Shown here piece by piece: positions 44,023-50,600 of a stretch of DNA of 64,000 nucleotides (its first letter is position 1; each line of letters begins with the position of its first letter). Origin of the DNA: Firmicutes bacterium UBA4795 (GTDB lineage Bacteria; Bacillota; Desulfotomaculia; Desulfotomaculales; Nap2-2B); contig DHGP01000028.1 of NCBI GenBank assembly GCA_002402825.1, positions 62,001 through 126,000 of the forward strand. Direction: 5' to 3'. The notes beneath the pieces were generated by a model that saw nothing but the letters and a program-made list of their open reading frames with translations, had not been told where the DNA came from and made no database searches. Both the position numbers and the translations under genes were made by a program.

Positions 44023-44943
44023 CTACTTACAATGGGCCGTACCAACCAAATCACTAAGTCTTTCAATCTTATTTTCCCTTAAGTAATTTTCAATTCCTTC
44101 TAAAATATCTATTGTGGCTCGCGGGTTAATAAAGTTTGCTGTTCCTACGGCAACAGCTTTTGCCCCGGCCATAATAAACTCTAAGGCATCCTGGGCGGTA
44201 AAAATGCCTCCCATCCCAATGATAGGCAAGGATACCTCTTTAAAAACCTGCCAGACGGCTCTTAGGGCTATTGGTTTTATAGCCGGGCCAGATAAGCCCC
44301 CAAAGATATTTCCCAGGATAGGGCGGCGCTTTTTTAAATCTATGGCTATTCCTAAAACGGTGTTAATCAAAGAAAGAGCGTCTGCTCCGGCCTGGGCTAC
44401 CACCTGGGCAACAGTTTCTATGCGGGTGACGTTAGGAGATAGCTTAACAATTACGGGTAAACAGGTGTTATTTTTTACCGCCCGGGTAACTTCTGCGGCG
44501 GCCGCCGGGTCACTGCCAAACTGCAGTCCCCCTTTTTTTACGTTAGGACAAGAAATATTTACTTCTAACGCAGCGATATTATTTAATTTACTTAGTTTAG
44601 CTGCTAAGGCCGCGTATTCTTCAACTGTTTCTCCCGCCATATTAACAATTACCGGAACATTAAATTGACTTAAGTAAGGAAGAATTATGGCAGCAAAGTA
44701 ATCAACGCCGGGGTTTTGCAATCCAATAGCGTTAAGGATGCCGGCGGGCGTTTCTACCAGTCGGGGCGGCGGGTTACCGGGGTGAGGGAGTAAAGTAAGG
44801 CCCTTAACAGTTATGGCCCCCAGCCGGTTTAAGTCTACGTAAGGAGCATACTCCTGGCCAAAACCAAAAGTACCGGAAGCGGTAATAACCGGGTTTTTTA
44901 ACTTTAAGCCGGCTATTTCTACGGTTAAATCAATGGCTACCAA
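44023..44943 (-). CDS. pyrD: Dihydroorotate dehydrogenase B, catalytic subunit
   Basis: FMN enzyme oxidising dihydroorotate to orotate. 306 residues, class 1B: KNPVITASGTFGFGQEY, GLQNPGVDYF, EVNISCPNVKKGG with the catalytic Cys of the 1B class, and IGMGGIFTAQDALEF. Directly follows pyrK (4-nt gap), with which it forms the heterotetramer that passes electrons to NAD. Confidence 0.95.
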   Translation of the reverse strand: MVAIDLTVEIAGLKLKNPVITASGTFGFGQEYAPYVDLNRLGAITVKGLTLLPHPGNPPPRLVETPAGILNAIGLQNPGVDYFAAIILPYLSQFNVPVIVNMAGETVEEYAALAAKLSKLNNIAALEVNISCPNVKKGGLQFGSDPAAAAEVTRAVKNNTCLPVIVKLSPNVTRIETVAQVVAQAGADALSLINTVLGIAIDLKKRRPILGNIFGGLSGPAIKPIALRAVWQVFKEVSLPIIGMGGIFTAQDALEFIMAGAKAVAVGTANFINPRATIDILEGIENYLRENKIERLSDLVGTAHCK

Positions 44944-44946
44944 AGA

Positions 44947-45819
44947 TTAATCCTCCCAAACGACTTCATGGACCGGAAAAACAGGACCTTCTTTACAGAC
45001 CCGGCTATACCGGAAAGAATTTTCCTTGTCCCCTTTTGTTTTGCAGACACAGGATAGACAGGCGCCCACCCCGCAACCCATTTGCTTTTCCAAGGAAACT
45101 TCTCCCGGCAGGTTATATTTAGCCAAAAGCCTGGCTACGGTTTTTAACATGGCTTCTGGCCCACAGGCGTAAACCTGGTCTACCTTGTTTGCACTAAGTA
45201 AGGTTGACAGCATTTCGGTTACGGGACCATGATAGCCATAAGAACCATCATCTGTAGCCAGACGCAGCTTAATTTGGGGAGATAAATTTTTAATTTCTGG
45301 CTTTAAAAGCAGTTGTTTAGTGTTACGTGCTCCTATTAAAACTTCTATAATAAGGTTAGGCAGGTCTTTTAGCCTTTGAAGCAAAAAAAATAAAGGGGCA
45401 ATTCCCACCCCTCCGGCTACAACCGCGATGCGTAAAGGGGATTGAGGAAAACTTTCTAATTGCTCCAGCCCTTTAGGGCCGCGCTTGGGCTGGAAGGGCC
45501 GCCCTAAGGGGGGTAAAGTAAAACCCCGGCCTAGAGGGCCTAATATATTTAAACAATTAAGCTCTTTTTTTTGGGCCAAAAGCGCCGTACCTCGTCCAAC
45601 CACCTGGTATAATATGGCTGCTTCATTCTTTTCCTCATTAACCATTGCTATACTAAAGGGACGGGGTAAAAGAGGATCATAAGTATTGCCGCAACGGAAA
45701 TAAACGAATTGCCCCGGCTGGGACTGGCGAACTAAAAAAGGAGGCTTAAAACTTAAAAGATAAAACCCCGGGGCAATTTCTTCTTGTCGGGTAATATTAA
45801 CGGTGTTATAACTTGCCAT
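44947..45819 (-). CDS. pyrK: Dihydroorotate dehydrogenase B, electron-transfer subunit
   Basis: 290 residues; ferredoxin reductase-like FAD domain (PRPFSIAMVNEEKN as RxFS motif, 50-63), NAD domain (VAGGVGIAPLFFLLQ), and a C-terminal 2Fe-2S binding set (QMGCGVGACLSCVCKT and RVCKEGPVF). Slightly longer than usual because of an insertion GRPFQPKRGPKGLEQLESF around 100-125. Confidence 0.94.
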   Translation of the reverse strand: MASYNTVNITRQEEIAPGFYLLSFKPPFLVRQSQPGQFVYFRCGNTYDPLLPRPFSIAMVNEEKNEAAILYQVVGRGTALLAQKKELNCLNILGPLGRGFTLPPLGRPFQPKRGPKGLEQLESFPQSPLRIAVVAGGVGIAPLFFLLQRLKDLPNLIIEVLIGARNTKQLLLKPEIKNLSPQIKLRLATDDGSYGYHGPVTEMLSTLLSANKVDQVYACGPEAMLKTVARLLAKYNLPGEVSLEKQMGCGVGACLSCVCKTKGDKENSFRYSRVCKEGPVFPVHEVVWED

Positions 45820-45843
45820 TTAGCCTGGTAATCACCTTAATGA

Positions 45844-46383
45844 TTAGTCTCTTTCCAAAATAAGAACGCTTTCCTCTTTGTCTATTTCCTGCAAACGCAC
45901 CAAAATTTCTTCGCGGCGGGAGGTAGGAACATTTTTACCCACGTAATCAGGCCGGATGGGTAACTCCCGGTGACCCCGGTCAATTAAAACAGCCAGTTGA
46001 ATTGACTGGGGACGCCCTAAATCTATTATTGCATCCAGGGCTGCTCGAACAGTGCGACCGGTATAAATGACATCATCAACCAAAACAATTTTCTTGTCTG
46101 TAACCGCAAAAGGAATTTCCGTCCGCCTCACCACTGGCTGACTGTTAAGGGTGGTAAGGTCGTCGCGGTAAAGGGTAATGTCCAAAATACCTACCGGTAT
46201 GGCGGCCCCTTCAATTTCCCGGATGTATCTGGTCAGGCGGTTGGCCAGCGGAACGCCACGTCTTCTAATTCCAATTAACGCCAACATATCTGTACCATTA
46301 TTTCGTTCAATAATTTCATGGGCGATTCTGGTTAAGGCCCGTTGAATACTTTCAGCATTAAGCACCTGTACTTTTTGACGCAA
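45844..46383 (-). CDS. pyrR: PyrR regulator/uracil phosphoribosyltransferase
   Basis: RNA-binding attenuation protein with uracil phosphoribosyltransferase activity. From TTG at 46383 (AAAGGAG about 10 nt upstream) it is 179 residues, the family size, beginning xRQKVQVLNAESIQRALTR; the longer reading from 46434 would overlap cysK and add an atypical N-terminus. PRPP motif IVLVDDVIYTGRT. Placed between cysK and pyrKD; no PyrR-binding anti-antiterminator was identified in this operon. Confidence 0.9.
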   Translation of the reverse strand: MRQKVQVLNAESIQRALTRIAHEIIERNNGTDMLALIGIRRRGVPLANRLTRYIREIEGAAIPVGILDITLYRDDLTTLNSQPVVRRTEIPFAVTDKKIVLVDDVIYTGRTVRAALDAIIDLGRPQSIQLAVLIDRGHRELPIRPDYVGKNVPTSRREEILVRLQEIDKEESVLILERD

Positions 46384-46414
46384 AAAAATTTTTACTCCTT
46401 TGACAAAAAAAGTT

Positions 46415-47329
46415 TTAGGGAGGGCACTTGCCACAGACAGATTTAAATAGAGTGGTACTTAAATAACGGTCTCCCCGGTCAGGAAGAAGAACTACCACTG
46501 TTCCCCGGCGCATATTTTTGGCTATTTTTAAGGCTCCGGCCACGGCTGCGCCGCTGGACATACCTACAAAAAGACCCTCTTTTGTGGCTAACAATCTGGT
46601 CATTTCGAAGGCTTCGTCATCTTCAACCGTTATTTTATCATCCAGTTCTTCTGGGTGGTAAATCTTAGGCACAATGGATTCCTGCATATTTTTAAGTCCC
46701 TGGATGGTATGACCGGTAGTTGGCTCAATCCCAACAATTTTAACCCCCGGCTTTTTTTCCTTTAAGTACCTGCCCGTGCCCATTAAGGTTCCGGTAGTAC
46801 CCATGCCAGCCACGAACACATCAATTTTGCCTTCTGTTTGCTTAAAAATTTCCGGTCCGGTTGTTTCGTAGTGAGATAAGGTATTGTTTTCGTTAACAAA
46901 TTGATTGGGCAGGTAATACTTATGAGGTTCATGGAGCACCATTTCCTCGGCTCTTCTAATGGCGCCATCCGTACTCTCATTTGCGGGGGTAAGCATTACT
47001 TCTGCCCCGTATGCTTCCAGGATTTTTTGTCTCTCCACGCTCACGCACGCCGGCATCAAAAGTTTAACCCGGTACCCTTTGGCGGCCCCAATCATAGCCA
47101 TTGCAATCCCTGTATTTCCTGAGGTTGGCTCAAGGATAATTTTTTCTTGGGTAAGCTCCCCTGCTTCTTCGGCTTTTTTTACCATATAGTAGGCCGGGCG
47201 GTCCTTAACCGACCCTCCGGGATTACTTCCTTCTAACTTGCCTAAAATTCTTACGTTCGGGTTTCCATTTAAGTGACATAGTTCTACTAAAGGGGTATTT
47301 CCAATAGCGGATAAAATATTCATATTCAT
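46415..47329 (-). CDS. cysK: Cysteine synthase (O-acetylserine sulfhydrylase)
   Basis: PLP enzyme making cysteine from O-acetylserine and sulfide. About 304 residues. Lys in PGGSVKDRPAYY binds PLP; EPTSGNTGIAMAMIGAAKGY and GMSSGAAVAGALKIA complete the site. The ATG at 47329 is preferred since AAGGAGG is 6 nt before it; an earlier ATG directly abuts the ribosome site. The C-terminus ends FKSVCGKCPP, a CxxC not usual in CysK. In operon with the upstream flavoenzyme and downstream pyrR. Confidence 0.92.
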   Translation of the reverse strand: MNMNILSAIGNTPLVELCHLNGNPNVRILGKLEGSNPGGSVKDRPAYYMVKKAEEAGELTQEKIILEPTSGNTGIAMAMIGAAKGYRVKLLMPACVSVERQKILEAYGAEVMLTPANESTDGAIRRAEEMVLHEPHKYYLPNQFVNENNTLSHYETTGPEIFKQTEGKIDVFVAGMGTTGTLMGTGRYLKEKKPGVKIVGIEPTTGHTIQGLKNMQESIVPKIYHPEELDDKITVEDDEAFEMTRLLATKEGLFVGMSSGAAVAGALKIAKNMRRGTVVVLLPDRGDRYLSTTLFKSVCGKCPP

Positions 47330-47351
47330 AAGCATCCTCCTTGGGGGGGCC

Positions 47352-48479
47352 TTAAGATACCCGGTGTGACAACAATTCTAGAAGACGTTTTTTTCGTTCC
47401 GGTTGCCATAAGGGGCAGATTACCGGTTCCATGTTCATTACTGTTTCCATGCATACATAGCAATCAGGGGGACAATGCTTAATCTTTTCAGCTGGTTCAG
47501 CAGTTGCTTTTTTAACCCATTGGGGATCAATAAACAAAACGCGGGCCAGCCCAATTAAATCAGCTTTTTTTTGGGTTAAAATTTCTTCCGCCAATTCCGG
47601 AGTATTAATCCGTCCGGCCACAATTACCGGAATTTTTACCTGCCGTTTAACTACTTCAGCCAGTTCAACCATATAACCAGGCTGGGAGGCTAAAGCAACT
47701 TTCTCTGGCAAAAAAAACGATTCATAAGTGCCGGCGGTAACCGATAAGTAATTAATCCCTATTCTTTCCAAAATCATAGCGTATCTTAGGGACTCCGTAG
47801 GCAAAAAGCCATCCGGTAGCCATTCATCACCTAAAAAACGATAACCAACCGGATAGTTTGGCCCTACTGCTTCTTTTACTGCTTGAACAACCATCATGGG
47901 AAAACGCATCCTGTTTTCTAAACTGCCCCCGTATTCGTCATTACGTTTATTTGTATGCGGAGAAAGAAACTGAGCCAATAAGTAACCCCCGTGAATTTCA
48001 ACCGCATCAAAACCTGCCTTTTTGACGCGTAAAGCAGCAGTTGCAAAGGCCTTAATGGTATCTTGAATCTGTTTTTGTTCCATAGCTACAGGCATTGGGC
48101 CGTCCATGGAGGTTTGTACTGCAGACGCAGAAACAGGGGTTGTTACCCAGGCATAGCTTCCCTGGTGGTTAATTTGACAACAAGCCAAAGCCCCATTTTC
48201 TTTTATAGTCCGGGCTAACTCTTTTAAGCCAGGAAGATAGTCATCTTTATCCGCCCGCAATGTCCCCCTGGTGCCTGAATACTCAAAGTCTACCACTATA
48301 TTTTCGGTAACCACCATGCTAACACCACTTGCCGCCATATCCCGATAATGCTGCAATAACATTTCGCTAATAGTACCGTCACTGTTAGCATACCCTAAAA
48401 ATAAAGGAGCCATAATTAAGCGATTTTTTAAATTTAAAGGACCAACCTTAAAAGGAGAAAAAAGTAAAGAATACTTCAT
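47352..48479 (-). CDS. NADH:flavin oxidoreductase (old yellow enzyme family)
   Basis: 375 residues. FMN TIM-barrel with LKNRLIMAPLFLGYANSDG, GFDAVEIHGGYLLAQFLSPHTNKR (His-x2... active-site region) and GSLENRMRFPM. C-terminal cysteines in CPPDCYVCMETVMNMEPVICPLW look like the 4Fe-4S site of the dienoyl-CoA reductase group, but the FAD/NAD domain of that group is absent. Could reduce an enoate or enoyl-CoA. First gene of the operon leading to cysK-pyrRKD. Confidence 0.85.
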   Translation of the reverse strand: MKYSLLFSPFKVGPLNLKNRLIMAPLFLGYANSDGTISEMLLQHYRDMAASGVSMVVTENIVVDFEYSGTRGTLRADKDDYLPGLKELARTIKENGALACCQINHQGSYAWVTTPVSASAVQTSMDGPMPVAMEQKQIQDTIKAFATAALRVKKAGFDAVEIHGGYLLAQFLSPHTNKRNDEYGGSLENRMRFPMMVVQAVKEAVGPNYPVGYRFLGDEWLPDGFLPTESLRYAMILERIGINYLSVTAGTYESFFLPEKVALASQPGYMVELAEVVKRQVKIPVIVAGRINTPELAEEILTQKKADLIGLARVLFIDPQWVKKATAEPAEKIKHCPPDCYVCMETVMNMEPVICPLWQPERKKRLLELLSHRVS

Positions 48480-48581
48480 TATTTTAATCCTCCATTGTTT
48501 ATAGATCTTCCATAGACCTAAAAGTATTTTCCTGTAATACCGTAATACCTGTAATATTCGGTATTAAAAGCAAAATTCCTG

Positions 48582-48634
48582 TTGCTTATTTACGTGGAAA
48601 TAGTTAAAATACCTTTAACCCTTATTTCATTATA
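48582..48634. promoter_or_regulatory. Divergent promoters of the OYE and HAD genes
   Basis: Plus strand: TTGCTT (48582-48587), 17 nt, TAAAAT (48605-48610) toward the HAD gene. Minus strand: extended -10 TGCTATAAT (48629-48634) toward the OYE/cysK/pyr operon, with no good -35. The OYE leader contains AATACCG / CGGTATT repeats (about 48536-48575) that could be an operator. Confidence 0.45.
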
Positions 48635-48663
48635 GCATATTCTAAAAAGAAAAGGGGTATATT

Positions 48664-49230
48664 ATGCACATTGGAATAGATATTGACGGGGTAATTGCCA
48701 ATACTTTTCACCTGTTAGTTCATGAATTAAATGCGTATTTTGGCGTTAACCATGCCTTGGAAGATATAGGCGACTACGACATATATAAAGTATATGGCGT
48801 TGCTCCTGAGGAATTAAAACAATTTTCCTTAAGCAAAGAAAATATCCTGATTTCTGGTCCAGGTATTATTCCGGGCGCAGATTTTTATTTAAAGTTGCTT
48901 GTTAATACATACGAGGTTAGTTTAATTTCTGCCCGGCCGGAAAAATATTTTCGTTTAACCGAAAAATGGATGGAGAAGTATAATATTCCTTATCATCGTC
49001 TTATTTTATGGGGTCAGCATGATAAAAGAGAGGTTTGCGTCCATCTAGGGGTAAATTTATTTGTGGAAGACAGCTTAAAAAATGCTATCCAGCTTAACGC
49101 ATGCAATATCCCCGTTATTTTATTTAACGCTCCTTATAATCAAGGTAATCTGCCCGAGAAAATTTGGCGCTGTCATTCCTGGCCAGAAATTCACCAAACG
49201 ATTGACCAGGTAGCAGGATTAAAAAAGTAG
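48664..49230 (+). CDS. HAD-family 5'-nucleotidase-like phosphatase
   Basis: 188 residues. N-terminal HAD motif I IGIDIDGVIANTF (Asp6, Asp8), motif II VSLISARPEKY and motif IV VNLFVEDSLKNA, as in the NT5C/5'(3')-deoxyribonucleotidase group. Cytosolic, probably hydrolysing nucleotides or another small phosphate ester. Confidence 0.8.
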   Translation: MHIGIDIDGVIANTFHLLVHELNAYFGVNHALEDIGDYDIYKVYGVAPEELKQFSLSKENILISGPGIIPGADFYLKLLVNTYEVSLISARPEKYFRLTEKWMEKYNIPYHRLILWGQHDKREVCVHLGVNLFVEDSLKNAIQLNACNIPVILFNAPYNQGNLPEKIWRCHSWPEIHQTIDQVAGLKK

Positions 49231-49278
49231 CGGCAGGCGTAAAGTTTTAGAGCCATTAAAAAGAGGGGGTGGAAACAG

Positions 49279-49710
49279 ATGGTAGATGTTTTTCGAAGAA
49301 TAGGGGAAAAGGCAAAAGACCTGGGTGAAAAAGCAAAGGATTTAGGTGAAAAAGCAAGGGACGTAACTAAAGAGGTCACCAAAAGACCCTCGGAGCTACT
49401 TGAAATAACCAGACTTAAAATTGAACTATCAAAACTGGAAAAAGAAAAAGAGAATAACTTGAACGGTATTGGAACGCTGGTTTACCAAAAATACCAGGGT
49501 AAAGAGAATTTGGACCAGGAAATTGAACGTTTATGTCAGCAGACCAAGGCGCTGGAAGAAGAAAAGGCGAAAATTGAGGAAAAAATTAATAGCTTTCAAC
49601 CCCGCCCTTTAATCTGTCCTGATTGTAAGTGGGAACTGCCGGCGGGAGGAACATATTGTAGTTTCTGCGGCAAAGAGGCAAAAGAGGCGGAAGAGGTAAA
49701 AGAGGTTTAG
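49279..49710 (+). CDS. Coiled-coil and zinc-ribbon protein
   Basis: 143 residues. Residues 9-27 repeat the heptad-like unit GEKAKDL three times; a long coiled coil follows (about 40-105, ITRLKIELSKLEKEKE), then a double-cysteine ribbon ICPDCKWELPAGGTYCSFC (about 112-132). No enzymatic domain. GGGGGTGG upstream of the ATG. Related in style to zinc-ribbon membrane-surface or stress proteins; function unknown. Confidence 0.65.
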   Translation: MVDVFRRIGEKAKDLGEKAKDLGEKARDVTKEVTKRPSELLEITRLKIELSKLEKEKENNLNGIGTLVYQKYQGKENLDQEIERLCQQTKALEEEKAKIEEKINSFQPRPLICPDCKWELPAGGTYCSFCGKEAKEAEEVKEV

Positions 49711-49722
49711 GGCCGGGTAAAT

Positions 49723-49757
49723 ATTCAGTCAACTTTACTGAATACTTGCGGGTCTAG
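49723..49757. repeat. Short GGTAAATATTCAGT/ACTGAATACTT unit
   Basis: GGTAAATATTCAGT and ACTGAATACTT lie 7 nt apart, matching the two ends of the 300-bp element at 57271-57576 (reversed). Looks like an internally deleted copy. Confidence 0.55.
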
Positions 49758-49838
49758 TAGATTGATTCCAAAATAACATTACAACACTCTTCCCTCCCCT
49801 TTCAATAGGGTGGGGGGTTTAAAGTTTAAAAGCAACAA

Positions 49839-49897
49839 CCCGGTAGAATATTTTAAGTTAAAAGGCAAAATTTAAGATTCTACCGGGCATTTTTTTC
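49839..49897 (+). terminator. Intrinsic terminator before the regulator gene
   Basis: Perfect 11-bp stem CCCGGTAGAAT / ATTCTACCGGG with an AT-rich inner hairpin, followed by CATTTTTTTC. Isolates the zinc-ribbon gene from the HTH regulator. Confidence 0.8.
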
Positions 49898-49914
49898 TCT
49901 GCTAAAAATTGTTC

Positions 49915-49972
49915 TTGCCATAAATAACAAGTTAAGGTATATTAATAATAGGTTATGAGCACAATATTGTGC
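49915..49972 (+). promoter_or_regulatory. Promoter with palindromic operator for the HTH-aminotransferase pair
   Basis: TTGCCA (49915-49920), 17 nt, TATATT (49938-49943). Sixteen nt downstream sits the perfect 14-bp palindrome GCACAATATTGTGC (49959-49972), just before AAAGGAGG of the regulator gene. Position over the transcription start suggests autorepression by the encoded HTH protein. Confidence 0.7.
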
Positions 49973-49988
49973 ACAAAGGAGGAAACTT

Positions 49989-50549
49989 ATGAATATTATT
50001 CGAATCCAAGACAAGGTATTAAACTCTGAGCGCATTCACCGGGCGGTGGATCAAATTTTGCAGTTACGTCAAGAAGGACTGTCGCAGCAAGAGGTAGCGG
50101 CGCGTCTTAACGTAGACCGCACCTTGATTTCCCGTTTGGAAAGTTTAGGGGAAGTTCGTAAAGGTCCGCGCCTGGCCCTGGTAGGTTTTCCGATAGCCAA
50201 CACCGAAGAATTAACCGCGGTGGCTCAAACTGAAGGCGTGGATTTTATTTTGCTCATGAATGATAAAGAACGCTGGCGCTTTGTAGAAGAAAAAAGCGGG
50301 TCAGAGTTGATTAACGAGTTTATGGCCCTTGTTTCTCAAGCTAAAAATTATGACGCGGTTATCTTTATTGGTTCTGATATGCGGATTAAGCTGATGGAAG
50401 CTATTTTAGGTTCCCGCATCATTAGTTGGGAAATTGGTATTTCTCCCATTAAGGAAGATCGCTGGATTAACCCGGAACAGTTGCGCCAGCTAATTCGCCA
50501 GCTAAAAAATACTGAACCTCGCCCTGTCCTTCCCCGTCAAAAGGAATGA
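49989..50549 (+). CDS. HTH transcriptional regulator
   Basis: 186 residues. Residues 15-55 form an XRE/sigma-like helix-turn-helix (EGLSQQEVAARLNVDRTLISRLE); the rest (about 60-175) is an alpha/beta sensor-like domain (LALVGFPIANTEEL, KNYDAVIFIGSDMRI) of unknown ligand. Precedes the aminotransferase-reductase fusion by 51 nt on the same strand, so it probably controls both genes through the upstream palindrome. Confidence 0.78.
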   Translation: MNIIRIQDKVLNSERIHRAVDQILQLRQEGLSQQEVAARLNVDRTLISRLESLGEVRKGPRLALVGFPIANTEELTAVAQTEGVDFILLMNDKERWRFVEEKSGSELINEFMALVSQAKNYDAVIFIGSDMRIKLMEAILGSRIISWEIGISPIKEDRWINPEQLRQLIRQLKNTEPRPVLPRQKE

Positions 50550-50600
50550 AGATGGGCGAGGGAAAAATGAAAAGATTAAATAATAAGGAGAGGGTTTCTA

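Noticed and set aside
44114..44668. Plus-strand 184-codon frame inside pyrD
   Set aside because: Shadow of the pyrD codon pattern; no recognisable domain and it lies fully within a certain gene.
45844..46434. pyrR starting at 46434
   Set aside because: It overlaps cysK and adds 17 residues not seen in the family; a TTG at 46383 has a proper ribosome site.
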